This document shows positions 50,601 through 59,880 of a stretch of 64,000 bases of DNA, in pieces. The notes under the pieces are model-generated. The model saw only the letters and a list, made by a program, of their open reading frames with translations, did not search any database and had not been told where the DNA came from. The DNA comes from Burkholderiales bacterium. GTDB taxonomy: Bacteria; Pseudomonadota; Gammaproteobacteria; Burkholderiales; Burkholderiaceae_C. Made by a program: the position numbers and the translations under genes. Numbering within the stretch: the stretch's first letter is position 1; every line of letters starts with the position of its first letter. The stretch is from contig JACRNC010000003.1 of assembly GCA_016219375.1 (NCBI GenBank), forward strand, positions 124,001 to 188,000. Direction: 5' to 3'.

Positions 50601-50802
50601 CGACGCGGCGCGTCACCTCCGACTCGACGATCTCCGGTGACGCGCCGGGGTAGTCCACCTGCACCACCACCACCGGGAACTCGATGTTGGGGAACTGGTC
50701 GACCTTGAGCCGGTTGTAGGCGAACAGCCCCAGCACGACGAAGGCCAGCATGGCCATCGTGGCCATGACCGGGTTGGCGATGGACAGGCGGGTGAACCAC
50801 AT
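47614..50802 (-). CDS. RND efflux permease (AcrB/HAE1 family)
   Basis: MWFTRLSIANPVMATMAMLAFVVLGLFAYNRLKVDQFPNIEFPVVVVQVDYPGASPEIVESEVTRRVEEAV; RND architecture throughout. Confidence 0.97.
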   Translation of the reverse strand: MWFTRLSIANPVMATMAMLAFVVLGLFAYNRLKVDQFPNIEFPVVVVQVDYPGASPEIVESEVTRRVEEAVNTIAGIKQLTSRSYEGSAVVIIEFNLEVDGRRAADDVREKVAAVRPLLRDEVKEPRILRFDPAARPIFTLALLSPDGSRGQMELTTYADQVVKKRLENAGGVGSVTLAGGLKRQVQVRVRPQDLEAQGVSVAQVMAAVQAENQERPAGALRTESSERLARIDARLRRPEQFGELIVARRGNAVVRLSQVADVVDGPQEVESLALYNGQRTIALDVLKAQGENTVDVVRNLQRAIDKLKPELPPGMALEVVRDSSRPILVAVQNVRQTLIEGAVLTVLIVFLFLNSWRSTVITGLTLPIALIGTFFFMQVFGFSINMVTLMALSLCVGLLIDDAIVVRENIVRHLQMGKGPLRAALDGTNEIGLAVLATTLSIVAVFLPIGFMGGIIGKFFHEFGITIVAAVLISMFVSFTLDPMMSSVWHDPAVAPGAHGGRSLYDRTLGRLTGAVDRWSHGLGRGYERLLGWSLRHRLATVLIALASLIASFVLIPRLGTEFVPKADYSETFVNFYTPMGSSIEVTEARTRQVEALLRRMPEVRYTVATINTGQALGRNFVSIYVRLTDRHTRSRSVDELSVPLREQLARLPGITVTHVGLLDPVGGLKPISVSVQGGDLRELQRISQRLIERFKAIPGLVDLDTSQKPARPTVSIRVRRDAASDLGLGVGAIADALRPLVAGEVAGVWRAEDDQTYDIVVQLTPQARRSAEDLARLSLAVGTRPDGTPRIVRLGEVADVVDDLGPSQINRRALNREVEITANFSGRSLGEVSADIRSVLADTPLPSGYGIRFGGSTQDMQDAFGYALQALAMAVIFIYMILASQFRSFTQPLALMTSLPLTLIGVVLTLLLFRSSLNMFSIIGVIMLMGLVTKNAILLVDFANRARQGLGEQADDPAHREPMGREAALLLAARVRLRPILMTTLAMVFGMVPLAFALSEGAEQRAPLGQAVVGGVIASSLLTLVVVPVVYCWLDDLSGWLKRRAGHGAHLAPAAPLDAP

Positions 50803-50808
50803 GGCGGG

Positions 50809-52116
50809 TCAGCGCGCGGCGGCGGGCGTGGACGGCGCAGCCGGGGTGGCCGTCGATGCGGCCGCGCGGCCTGGGGCCGCAGCCTCGACCACCTTGACCG
50901 CCGTGCCCGGCGGCACCAGCCCGGCGCTGCCGGCCAGCACGCGCGTGCCCTCGGCCACGCCGCTGCGCATCTCCATCGCCGGCCTGCCATCGACCAGCCC
51001 GCGCAGGCCCGGCGTCACCGGCCGCTGCACGATGCGCCCGCCTTCGAGTGCCAGCACCGTGGGCTGGGCCTGGTCGGTGCGGACGGCATCCGGCGGCAGC
51101 ACCAGGGCGGGCCGGCGCTCCAGCTCGATCGTCCCGGTGGCGAACCAGCCCTGGCGCAGGGCAGGGTGGGGCGGCAGCGCCAGGTAGACGTTGACCGAGC
51201 GCGAGCCGGCCACGGTGGCCGGCGCGATGCGGGCCACGCGCGCCTGCAGCGCATCGGGCAGGCCGTCCACGCGCAGCATGGCCGTCTGGCCCACGCGCAC
51301 CTCGGCCACGTCGGCCGGCGCCAGGGCCGTCTCCAGCTCCATGCGACGCAGGTCGACGATCTCGACGATGCGGGCATCCACCCCCACGCGCTCGCCCGGC
51401 TGGGCCAGGCGCTGCGCCACCTGGCCGTCGATCGGTGCGCGCAGTACGGTGTCCTCCTGCGCCTTGCGGGCCAGGTCCACCGCGGCGCGGGCAGCCTCCC
51501 AGCTGGCCTGCGCAGCCGCGGCATTGGACTGGGCCGACTCCAGCGCCGTCGGCGAGATGAATCCTTGGCCGACCAGCGCCTGGCTGTTGGCCAGGTTGCG
51601 GCGGGCGATGTCCCACTGCGCGCGGGCATTGGCCGCCTGCTGCTCGGCCTGGGCCAGGCGGGCGGCGGTCTCGCGCGTGTCCAGCCGGCCGATGACCTGG
51701 CCGGCGCGCACGGCATCGCCCTCGCGCACCGTCAGCTGCAGCAGCTCGGCCGCCACCTTGGCCTTGACCATTGCCGTGTCCACCGCACGCAGGCCGCCGG
51801 ACACCGGCACGCCGCGCACCAGCTCCGCACGGCTGGCCATGACCAGGTCGGACGCCGGCAGCTCCAGCGCCGCATCGGCTGGCGGGGTGGCGGATGCAGC
51901 CGCGCCCGTGGTGGCCGGCCGATGTGTCAGTCGCCAGCCCAGGCCGGCGACGAGCAGCACGGCCAGCGCGACGCCGATGAGGCGGGCCCGGAGCGGGCGC
52001 CTGGGGGAAGGTTCCGCCGGTTCGGCAGCACGATCAGCGGCTGCGGCAGGCAAGGGGCGTGACGGCTCGTTGCCAGCCGCGCGGCCGGCATGCGGGCGCA
52101 GGTCGTCGGCGCTCAT
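50809..52116 (-). CDS. RND efflux periplasmic adaptor (MFP) subunit
   Basis: VKAKVAAELLQLTVREGDAVRAGQVIGRLDTRETAARLAQAEQQAANARAQWDIARRNLANSQALVGQGFISPTALESAQSN. Confidence 0.94.
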   Translation of the reverse strand: MSADDLRPHAGRAAGNEPSRPLPAAAADRAAEPAEPSPRRPLRARLIGVALAVLLVAGLGWRLTHRPATTGAAASATPPADAALELPASDLVMASRAELVRGVPVSGGLRAVDTAMVKAKVAAELLQLTVREGDAVRAGQVIGRLDTRETAARLAQAEQQAANARAQWDIARRNLANSQALVGQGFISPTALESAQSNAAAAQASWEAARAAVDLARKAQEDTVLRAPIDGQVAQRLAQPGERVGVDARIVEIVDLRRMELETALAPADVAEVRVGQTAMLRVDGLPDALQARVARIAPATVAGSRSVNVYLALPPHPALRQGWFATGTIELERRPALVLPPDAVRTDQAQPTVLALEGGRIVQRPVTPGLRGLVDGRPAMEMRSGVAEGTRVLAGSAGLVPPGTAVKVVEAAAPGRAAASTATPAAPSTPAAAR

Positions 52117-52763
52117 GCGCCCTCCGCGCGCTGCGCCGTCAGGCCATGGAGCAGCAGGTCGATCTGGGTCTTGAGGAAACTGCGCACGTCGAGATCCATT
52201 TCATGAAAGCCGCAGGCGCCGATGGAGTGGCGGTGCAGCACCAGGTATTGCGCCGGGGCGATCAGCGCGTGGACCACCTCGTCCACGTTGAGCGGCCGGA
52301 ACTCGCCCGAGTCGATGCCGCGCGCGATGGCCTGCGCCAGCAGGCGGCGCGTGGGCAGCACCACCTCGTCCACGTAAAAGCGCGTCAGGTCGGGGAAGTT
52401 GCAGGCCTCGGCCATCATCAGCTTGAAGATGCCCGAGGCGCGGGTGCTGCCCACACGCTCCCACCACACGTCCAGCAGCCGCCACAGCAGTTCGGCCGTG
52501 CTGCCGCGATGGGCCTGCAGCAGGTCGGCGCCGGCGGCGATGATGGGCGTCAGGCTGTGCCGCACCACGGCCTTGAAGAGCTCTTCCTTGCCGGGGAAGT
52601 AGAGATAGACGGTGCCCTTGCTGACGCCGGCCCGGCGGGCCACGTCGTCCAGCCGCGTGGCGGCGAACCCCTTCTCCACGAAGAGGTCCAGCGCCGCATC
52701 CAGCAGCTCCTGCGGGCGGGCCTCCTTGCGCCGGCGGCGGATGGGGCAGGGGGACGGGATCAT
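52113..52763 (-). CDS. TetR/AcrR family transcriptional regulator
   Basis: RPQELLDAALDLFVEKGFAATRLDDVARRAGVSKGTVYLYFPGKEELFKAVVRHSL. First gene of the RND operon (ATGA overlap with adaptor). Confidence 0.94.
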   Translation of the reverse strand: MIPSPCPIRRRRKEARPQELLDAALDLFVEKGFAATRLDDVARRAGVSKGTVYLYFPGKEELFKAVVRHSLTPIIAAGADLLQAHRGSTAELLWRLLDVWWERVGSTRASGIFKLMMAEACNFPDLTRFYVDEVVLPTRRLLAQAIARGIDSGEFRPLNVDEVVHALIAPAQYLVLHRHSIGACGFHEMDLDVRSFLKTQIDLLLHGLTAQRAEGA

Positions 52764-52799
52764 GGCAAGAGGCGGCCGGCTGGGCGATCGCCCAGTTAC

Positions 52800-52813
52800 T
52801 GACCGATCGGTCA
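52800..52813. promoter_or_regulatory. Candidate TetR-type operator TGACCGATCGGTCA
   Basis: Perfect 14-bp palindrome 37 bp upstream of the TetR start; matches common TetR-regulated RND operon organisation. Confidence 0.7.
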
Positions 52814-52989
52814 TTAATGTAGTGGCGCGGTGTCGCCGCAGCAAGGCGCGCCGGCTGACGCCGCGTCAGGGGGGGACCGGGGCTGGGCGCACACCGATTC
52901 AGGCGTGACGGCCCAAGCCGGCCTGCAAGGGTGCGTGGCTAAGATGCGCCGCTTTCCTGCCCAGCCACCCCGACCGCACAAGGCCCCGC

Positions 52990-53847
52990 TTGGACACCCT
53001 GCTGCTGATCAAGGCCGCCCTGATGGGCATCGTCGAAGGCCTGACCGAGTTTCTGCCCATCTCCAGCACCGGCCATCTCATCCTGGCCGGCTCGCTGCTG
53101 CGCTTCACCGGCGAGACGGCCAAGGTCTTCGAGGTCGCCATCCAGACCGGCGCCATGCTGGCCGTGATCTGGGAATACCGCCAGCGCCTGCTGGGCACCG
53201 TCGCCGGCCTGGGCCATGACCCGGTGGCCCAGCGCTTTGCGCGCAACGTGCTCATCGCCTTCATCCCGGCCGTGGTGCTGGGGCTGGCCTTCGGCGGCCT
53301 GGTCAAGGAGCACCTCTTTCATCCAGTGCCGGTGGCCCTGGCCTTCATCGTGGGCGGGCTCATCATCCTGCTCGTGGAGCGCCGTCATCACCGCGCCTAT
53401 GGCGAGCGCGACCTGCAAGGCAGCCGCCTGGCCCGCGTGGAGACCGTGGACGACATGACGGCCCTGGACGCGCTCAAGGTCGGCCTGGTGCAGTGCCTGG
53501 CCCTGATCCCGGGCACCAGCCGCAGCGGCGCCACCATCATCGGTGCCATGCTCTTCGGCTTCTCGCGCAAGGCGGCCACCGAGTTCAGCTTCTACCTGGG
53601 CATCCCGACGCTCATGGGCGCCGGCGCCTACTCGGTGTGGAAGCAGCGCGAGCTGCTGTCCGCGGCCGACCTGCCGATGTTCGCAGTCGGCCTGGTCTTC
53701 GCCTTCTTCAGCGCCTGGCTGTGCATCCGCTGGCTGATCCGCTATGTCTCCACGCACGACTTCACGGTCTTTGCGTGGTACCGCATCGTCTTCGGCCTGA
53801 TCGTGCTGGCCACGGCCTGGAGCGGCGTGGTGGACTGGCACGGCTGA
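52990..53847 (+). CDS. uppP: Undecaprenyl-diphosphate phosphatase (TTG start)
   Basis: [32 protein letters not shown]...[47 protein letters not shown]. Confidence 0.97.
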   Translation: MDTLLLIKAALMGIVEGLTEFLPISSTGHLILAGSLLRFTGETAKVFEVAIQTGAMLAVIWEYRQRLLGTVAGLGHDPVAQRFARNVLIAFIPAVVLGLAFGGLVKEHLFHPVPVALAFIVGGLIILLVERRHHRAYGERDLQGSRLARVETVDDMTALDALKVGLVQCLALIPGTSRSGATIIGAMLFGFSRKAATEFSFYLGIPTLMGAGAYSVWKQRELLSAADLPMFAVGLVFAFFSAWLCIRWLIRYVSTHDFTVFAWYRIVFGLIVLATAWSGVVDWHG

Positions 53848-53885
53848 AGCCGCCCACGGCTGCACGGTGCGATGCACCAAAGCAA

Positions 53886-53911
53886 AGGGCCGCTGGAGAT
53901 CAGCGGCCCTT
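53886..53911. terminator. Stem-loop between uppP and tRNA-Gly (likely bidirectional terminator)
   Basis: AAGGGCCGCTG-GAGAT-CAGCGGCCCTT stem; weak T-tract. Confidence 0.6.
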
Positions 53912-53920
53912 GTCGATTCT

Positions 53921-53994
53921 TGGAGCGGGTGAAGGGAATCGAACCCTCGTATGAAGCTTGGGAAGCTGCCGTTCTACCATTGAACTACACCCGC
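53921..53994 (-). tRNA. tRNA-Gly(CCC), CCA encoded
   Basis: Minus strand GCGGGTGTAGTTCAATGGTAGAACGGCAGC-TTCCCAA-GCTTCATACGAGGGTTCGATTCCCTTCACCCGCTCCA; anticodon CCC. One anticodon-stem mismatch. Confidence 0.92.
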
Positions 53995-54065
53995 ACGGCT
54001 GCCCGCATTCTAGCGTCCGGCCCCTGGGCGGCGACAAGGCCGCCAGCGCGCCGGCCCCTTTCTCG

Positions 54066-54815
54066 ATGATCCCTTCTCTGCCTGTTTCCGATCCCGCCGC
54101 ACCCGGCGACCTGCCGCCGGCCGATGCCGCCACCGCCCCCGAGCCCGTCGTGCGCCGGCCCATCCGCAGCTACGTCATGCGCGGCGGCCGCACCACCGAA
54201 GGCCAGGCCCGCGCGCTGGCCGAACTCGGCCCCCGGTTGCTCGTGCCCTACCGCGAGGCCGCGCTGGACTTCGCCGAGCTGTTCGGGCGCGAGGCGCCCA
54301 CCATCCTGGAGATCGGCTTCGGCATGGGTGATGCCACGGCCAAGATCGCCCAGGCCCTGCCCGAGAAGAACTTCATCGGCTGCGAGGTGCACGAGCCCGG
54401 CGTGGGCTCGCTGCTCAAGCACTGCGGCGAGATGGGCCTGGGCAATGTGCGCATCGTCGCCTTCGACGCCGTGCGGGTGCTGGCCCACATGATCCCGCCG
54501 GCTTCGCTGGCCGGCGTGCACATCTTCTTCCCCGACCCCTGGCACAAGAAGCGCCACCACAAGCGCCGCCTGATCCAGCCGCCCTTCGTGGCCGATCTGG
54601 TCACGCGCATCGCGCCCGGCGGCTACCTGCACTGCGCCACCGACTGGCAGCCCTATGCCGAGCAGATGCTGGCCGTGCTGTCGGCCGAGCCGACGCTGCG
54701 CAACACGGCCGAGGGCTATGCACCCAGGCCTGCCTACCGGCCGCTGACCAAGTTCGAGAACCGCGGCCTGCGCCTGGGCCACGGCGTGTGGGACCTGGTC
54801 TTCGAGCGGGTCTGA
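54066..54815 (+). CDS. trmB: tRNA (guanine(46)-N(7))-methyltransferase
   Basis: [39 protein letters not shown]...[25 protein letters not shown]. Confidence 0.96.
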   Translation: MIPSLPVSDPAAPGDLPPADAATAPEPVVRRPIRSYVMRGGRTTEGQARALAELGPRLLVPYREAALDFAELFGREAPTILEIGFGMGDATAKIAQALPEKNFIGCEVHEPGVGSLLKHCGEMGLGNVRIVAFDAVRVLAHMIPPASLAGVHIFFPDPWHKKRHHKRRLIQPPFVADLVTRIAPGGYLHCATDWQPYAEQMLAVLSAEPTLRNTAEGYAPRPAYRPLTKFENRGLRLGHGVWDLVFERV

Positions 54816-54927
54816 CAGGCCGACAAGGCCCGATTTCTTGGCCCGCCGAGCCGGTCTTCGTGGCCGGCGAAGGTGCTAGCCGCAGACACGTTGATCCAGC
54901 GATAGCCGCGGCAGCACCCGCAAACGA

Positions 54928-54952
54928 AAAGGCCACCCGCAGGTGGCCTTTC
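54928..54952 (+). terminator. Rho-independent-like stem-loop between convergent trmB and PPIase gene
   Basis: AAAGGCCACC-CGCA-GGTGGCCTTT followed by CTCTCTT; also works on the minus strand (preceded by AAAA). Confidence 0.72.
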
Positions 54953-54997
54953 TCTCTTGCCCAACCGGCCGCTGGGCAGCCGGGGTGCAGCTTGCGC

Positions 54998-55954
54998 TTA
55001 CTTGGCTGCCGGGGCTGCGCCCGGCAGGCCGGGCAGCGAGGCCGCACCAGCCGGCACGCCGGAGGCCGCCGCATTGGGGCCCGGGGCGAAGGCGCCGACG
55101 TATTCGATCTTGGCGCCGGCGCGCAGGCGCTTGATCTCTTCCTCGGCCATCTTGGTGCGGCGCTCGTTGAGCAGCAGCTGCTCGATCGCCGGCTTGGCCT
55201 GGGCCAGCGTCACCGGCTGCGGCTCGGACTTCACCAGAATCAGCACGTACAGGCCGCCCGGGCGCTCGTTGACCGCGAACTGGCCGTCGGTCATCTTGGC
55301 GATCTTGGCCATCTGCTCGTAGCCGACCTGCTGCACCAGCTGCTCGGCCGCGCGCACCGCTTGGCCGGTGCCGAAGCGCACGCCTTCAGCCTGCAGGATG
55401 GACTGCATCTGCGTCACGTCGGTGGCGGCCGAGAGCTTCTGCTTGAGCGGGGCGATCTGCTCGGGCTTGGCCTCGATCAGGATCTCCTGGAAGTTGTAGA
55501 GGCGGCGCTCGGCGAACATGGCCGGGCGCGAGTCGAAGTACTGCTTGATCTCGGCCTCGGTGGGCTTGGGCGCCGACTGCACCAGGCGCTCCAGGTAGGC
55601 GCGCACGATGATCTCGCGCTTGGCCGCCTCCAGCATCTGCAGCACGTTGGGGTCGCGGTCGATCTTCTGCTCTTCGGCCTGCTGGTAGACCAGCTCCTGG
55701 CTGATCAGGCTCTCCAGGATGGCCTTTTGCGCCTGGTCCTTCTGCTCGGGCTTGATGCCGGGCTGGCGGCTGAGCATGAAGTTGATCTGGTGGACGGAGA
55801 TCTCCTCCTTGTTCACCTTGGCGGCCACCTGGGTCGCCTTGTCCTTCTTGTCGCCGTGGTCGCTGCAAGCGGTCAGGAGGGAGGCGCTGACGAGCAGGGC
55901 AGCAGTCAGCAGGGTGGGCTTGGGCGCGAAGGCCGAAAGACGCATGGCAAACAT
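54998..55954 (-). CDS. EpsD-like peptidyl-prolyl cis-trans isomerase lipoprotein
   Basis: LLTACSDHGDKKDKATQVAAKVNKEEISVHQINFMLSRQPGIKPEQKDQAQKAILESLISQELVYQQAEEQKIDRDPNVLQMLEAAKREIIVRAYLE; SurA/EpsD-type rotamase without canonical parvulin length. Confidence 0.83.
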   Translation of the reverse strand: MFAMRLSAFAPKPTLLTAALLVSASLLTACSDHGDKKDKATQVAAKVNKEEISVHQINFMLSRQPGIKPEQKDQAQKAILESLISQELVYQQAEEQKIDRDPNVLQMLEAAKREIIVRAYLERLVQSAPKPTEAEIKQYFDSRPAMFAERRLYNFQEILIEAKPEQIAPLKQKLSAATDVTQMQSILQAEGVRFGTGQAVRAAEQLVQQVGYEQMAKIAKMTDGQFAVNERPGGLYVLILVKSEPQPVTLAQAKPAIEQLLLNERRTKMAEEEIKRLRAGAKIEYVGAFAPGPNAAASGVPAGAASLPGLPGAAPAAK

Positions 55955-56198
55955 GAACGGGATGCTCCTCTGGTGGCCCGGTATGGAACCGCGGGGTCTG
56001 GAATGGTCTGTGCCGGCGGGCCGCTGGCCTGGCCGGGGCCGGCGAAGTGTAGTCCTCGCAGATGCGCCGGCCCGGGGGCCTGGATGAGGGGGCGCATGAG
56101 GGGAACCACCGTGCGGCGGCCCGATCGGCGGCAGGGGCGATCAGGGTTCGCCCACAGTCCTAGCTCTGGCCTCGCCCCGGCAGATGCCGCCCCGGCGA

Positions 56199-57116
56199 TC
56201 AGCGCACGATCAGGTAGATCAGCCCGCCGATCAGCAGCCACTTGGTCGTGTAGTACAGCGGCTTGCTGCGCTGCTTGAGCTTCTTGGCTTGCTCGCGCAG
56301 CCGGTAGGCTACCGAGAAGAAGCGGTTGATGCCGCCCACGTGCTCGCCGGGCATGTTCTGCGTGGCCGCGGCGCGCATGACCACGCGGGCAAAGAAGCGG
56401 TTGAGCCAGCGCAGCGGCACACCGAACAGGGGGCGCTCGACATCGCAGAACAGGATTACGCGCTGCTGCTGGGTGGTGTTCTCGGCATGGTGGATGTAGG
56501 TCTCGTCGAACATCACCACCTCGCCATCGCGCCAGTGATAGCGCTGGCCGTCGACCTCGATGTAGCAGCCCGGGTCGTTGGGCGTGACGAGGCCCAGGTG
56601 ATAGCGCAGCGAGCCGGCATACGGGTCGCGATGCTGGACCAGGCGCGCGCCCGGCGGCAGCGAGGCAAACATCGCCGCCTTGATGCCCGGGATGCTGTTC
56701 AGCAGCTCGACGGTGCGCGGGCACAGTTGCTGGGCCGAGGCCAGCTCCTGGCCGTACCACTTGAGATAGAAGCGCTTCCAGCCGGTGCGGAAGAACGAGT
56801 TGAAGCCGATGTCGTTGTAAGCGCCGGCGGCCTTGATGTGGCCTTCGTCATTGAGGCGCAGGGCCTCGTCGCGGATGGCCTGCCAGTCGTCCTGCAGCAC
56901 CTTGAGCTCGGGGAAGAGCTTGGGGTCGATGTAGGGCTGGGTGCCGACGCGCGAGAACAGCACCATCAGCGAGTTGAACGGCGCGATCAGCACCGTGTAG
57001 TCGGTCAGCGCGCGCAGCAGGCCGAAGCGCACGCGCCCGCGCAGGTGGGCATGCAGGGCAGCGGCGACGAAGACGAGCACCACCCAGTGGCGGGTGCCCC
57101 AATGGAAGACGTCCAT
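56199..57116 (-). CDS. lpxO: Aspartyl/asparaginyl beta-hydroxylase family protein (lipid A hydroxylase LpxO-like)
   Basis: GARLVQHRDPYAGSLRYHLGLVTPNDPGCYIEVDGQRYHWRDGEVVMFDETYIHHAENTTQQQRVILFCDVERPL; membrane-anchored N- and C-termini. Confidence 0.87.
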   Translation of the reverse strand: MDVFHWGTRHWVVLVFVAAALHAHLRGRVRFGLLRALTDYTVLIAPFNSLMVLFSRVGTQPYIDPKLFPELKVLQDDWQAIRDEALRLNDEGHIKAAGAYNDIGFNSFFRTGWKRFYLKWYGQELASAQQLCPRTVELLNSIPGIKAAMFASLPPGARLVQHRDPYAGSLRYHLGLVTPNDPGCYIEVDGQRYHWRDGEVVMFDETYIHHAENTTQQQRVILFCDVERPLFGVPLRWLNRFFARVVMRAAATQNMPGEHVGGINRFFSVAYRLREQAKKLKQRSKPLYYTTKWLLIGGLIYLIVR

Positions 57117-57235
57117 GGCGGGTATCGGGCAGGAAAGGCGGCTGCGGCCGGCGGCGGTGCCGGGTCGGCGCGCAGGTATCGGTCAGCCTGGGCAGGGGCG
57201 GCGCGCTGCGGCCGTGGACGGCGAGGCGGCGCGCT

Positions 57236-58711
57236 TCAAGCGGACGGCGCGATGCCGCCCAGGCACAAGTATTTCATCTCGACATAGTCGTCGATGCCGT
57301 GGCGCGAGCCCTCGCGGCCGATGCCGGACTGCTTCATGCCGCCGAACGGCGCCTCGGCCGTGGAGATCAGGCCGGTGTTGACGCCGACCATGCCGTATTC
57401 CAGCGCCTCGCCGACGCGGAAGATGCGGCCCACGTCGCGGCTGTAGAAGTAGGCGGCCAGGCCGAACTCGGTGGCATTGGCCAGGGCAATGGCTTCTGCC
57501 TCGGTCTCGAAGCGGAACACCGGCGCGACCGGGCCGAAGGTCTCCTCGCGCGCGCAGCGCATGGAGGCGGTGGCGCCGGTCAGGATGGTCGGCTCATAGA
57601 AGCGCCCGCCCAGCGCCTTGCCGCCGGTGACCAGCTGCGCGCCCTGGCTCAGCGCATCGGCCACGTGCTGCTCCACCTTGGCCAGCGCCGGGGCGTCGAT
57701 CAGCGGGCCCACGGTGACGTCCGCGTCCATGCCGTTGCCGACCTTGAGCGCCTGCACGCGCTCGGCCAGCCTGGCCACGAAGGCATCGTGCACGCCGGCC
57801 TGCACGTAGATGCGGTTGGCGCACACGCAGGTCTGGCCGGCGTTGCGGTATTTGCTGACCAGCGCGCCCTCGGCCGCGGCATCCAGGTCGGCATCGTCGA
57901 AGACGATGAAGGGCGCGTTGCCGCCCAGCTCCAGCGACAGCTTCTTGATCGTCGGCGCGCACTGCGCCATCAGGATGCGGCCGACCTCGGTGGAGCCGGT
58001 GAAGGACAGGTGGCGCACCGTGTCGCTGGCGCACAGCACCTGGCCGATCTCGATGGAGCGCTGGGCATCGCCGGTGACCACGTTGAGCACGCCGCGCGGC
58101 ATGCCGGCGCGGTGGGCCAGCTCGGCCGCGGCCAGCGCGGTCAGCGGGGTCTGCTCGGCCGGCTTGATGACCACCGGGCAGCCGGCGGCCAGGGCCGGGG
58201 CCACCTTGCGGGTGATCATTGCCAGCGGGAAGTTCCACGGCGTGATGGCCGCGCACACGCCCACCGGCTGGCGCAGCACCAGCAGGCGCTTGGTCGGGTC
58301 GTGGGTGGCGACGACCTCGCCCGACACACGCCGCGCTTCCTCGGCGAACCACTCGACGAAGCTCGCGCCGTAGGCGATCTCGCCCTTGGCCTCGGCCAGC
58401 GGCTTGCCCTGCTCGGCGGTCAGGATGCGGGCCAGGTCGTCGGCATGGCGCATCAAGAGCGCATACCAGCGGATCAGGATGTCGTGCCGCGCCTTGGCGG
58501 TCAGCGCCCGCCACGGGCCCCAGGCCTGCTCGGCAGCCGTGATGGCGGCTTGCGTTTGCGCCGCGCCCAGGTTGGCCACCCGGGCCAGGCGCTCGCCGGT
58601 GGCCGGGTTGACCACGTCGAAGCGGCTGTCTGCGGCCAGCCACATGCCGTCGATGTAGGCATCGGCCTTGAGCAGGCCGCTTTCCTGGAGGGGGAGGGGC
58701 GGGGCAGGCAT
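57236..58711 (-). CDS. gabD: NAD(P)-dependent succinate-semialdehyde dehydrogenase family
   Basis: ITPWNFPLAMITRKVAPALAAGCPVVIKPAEQTPLTALA, LELGGNAPFIVFDDADLDAA, RNAGQTCVCANRIYVQ, APFGGMKQSGIGREGSRHGIDDYVEMKYLCLG. Confidence 0.93.
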   Translation of the reverse strand: MPAPPLPLQESGLLKADAYIDGMWLAADSRFDVVNPATGERLARVANLGAAQTQAAITAAEQAWGPWRALTAKARHDILIRWYALLMRHADDLARILTAEQGKPLAEAKGEIAYGASFVEWFAEEARRVSGEVVATHDPTKRLLVLRQPVGVCAAITPWNFPLAMITRKVAPALAAGCPVVIKPAEQTPLTALAAAELAHRAGMPRGVLNVVTGDAQRSIEIGQVLCASDTVRHLSFTGSTEVGRILMAQCAPTIKKLSLELGGNAPFIVFDDADLDAAAEGALVSKYRNAGQTCVCANRIYVQAGVHDAFVARLAERVQALKVGNGMDADVTVGPLIDAPALAKVEQHVADALSQGAQLVTGGKALGGRFYEPTILTGATASMRCAREETFGPVAPVFRFETEAEAIALANATEFGLAAYFYSRDVGRIFRVGEALEYGMVGVNTGLISTAEAPFGGMKQSGIGREGSRHGIDDYVEMKYLCLGGIAPSA

Positions 58712-58764
58712 GACGGGATGCTAGCGCCGTGGGCGACCCTGGAGGCCCCAGGGGCCTCCGGGGC

Positions 58765-59874
58765 TCAGCCGAAGACGATCACGCCGCGCGCATTGCGGCC
58801 TTCGGCCAGGTCGGCGAAGGCCTGCGGCGCCTCGTCGATGGTGTAGCGATGCGTGATCAGCTCATCGAGCTTGAGCCGGCCGCCCTTGTACAGCGACAGC
58901 AGGCGGGGGAAGTCCGCGCGCGGGCGGGCCGAGCCGAAGTAGCTGCCGGTCAGCGTCTTCTCTTCCAGCGTCAGGCTCAGCGTGCGGATGCTGGTCTGGT
59001 CCTTGGCTGGGGCCACGCCCACCACCACCGCCTTGCCGCCCTTGCGCAGCGCGCCGTAGGCCTGGGCCACGACCTCGCCATAGCCCACGCATTCGAAGGC
59101 GTAGTCCGCGCCGCCGCCGGTGAGCTTGCGCAGGGCCTTGACCACGTTCTCCTCGGTCTTGGCATTGACCGTGTGCGTGGCGCCGAAGAGGCGTGCCAGC
59201 TCCAGCTTGCTGTCGGACGTGTCCACCGCGACGATGATGGACGCGCCACTCAGCGCGCAGCCCTGGATGGCATTCAGGCCCACGCCGCCGGCGCCGAAGA
59301 CCACGGTGACTGAGCCCGGCTCGACCTTGGCCGTGTTGCACACCGCGCCCACGCCGGTCATCACGCCGCAGCCGATCAGCGCGCAGCGGTCCAGCGGCAC
59401 GTCCTTTTCCACCTTGACCACGTTGTCCACGTGCAGCGTGGCGTACTCCGACATCACGCCGCAGCCCGAGAAGATGTTCAGCGGCTGGCCCTGTGCGTCG
59501 GTGGTGCGCAGCGTGCCGTCGGGCAGGGTGTAGGTCGCCTTGGCCGCCTGGTCGCACAGCTGCGGCCGGCCGGTGACGCAGTAGCGGCAGTGGCCGCACA
59601 TGCTCACGAAGGAGCTCACCACATGGTCGCCCACGGCGAACTCGGTCACGCCTTCGCCCACCTCGACGACGACGCCGGCGCCTTCATGGCCCAGCACCAG
59701 CGGCGTGGGCAGCGGGATGGTGCCGTTGGTGGCCGACAGGTCGCTGTGGCACACGCCGACGGCAGCGAGCTTGATCATCACCTCGCCGCGCTGGGGCGAG
59801 GCGATCTGGATGGTCTCCACCGCGACCGGCTGGTTGACGCCGCGACAGACGACGGCCTTGGACGTTACGGGCAT
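58765..59874 (-). CDS. Zinc-dependent alcohol dehydrogenase (MDR, class III-like)
   Basis: GVCHSDLSATNGTIPLPTPLVLGHEGAGVVVEVGEGV, SMCGHCRYCVTGRPQLC (structural Zn), VFGAGGVGLNAIQGCALSGASIIVAVD. Confidence 0.93.
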   Translation of the reverse strand: MPVTSKAVVCRGVNQPVAVETIQIASPQRGEVMIKLAAVGVCHSDLSATNGTIPLPTPLVLGHEGAGVVVEVGEGVTEFAVGDHVVSSFVSMCGHCRYCVTGRPQLCDQAAKATYTLPDGTLRTTDAQGQPLNIFSGCGVMSEYATLHVDNVVKVEKDVPLDRCALIGCGVMTGVGAVCNTAKVEPGSVTVVFGAGGVGLNAIQGCALSGASIIVAVDTSDSKLELARLFGATHTVNAKTEENVVKALRKLTGGGADYAFECVGYGEVVAQAYGALRKGGKAVVVGVAPAKDQTSIRTLSLTLEEKTLTGSYFGSARPRADFPRLLSLYKGGRLKLDELITHRYTIDEAPQAFADLAEGRNARGVIVFG

Positions 59875-59880
59875 GTTGGA

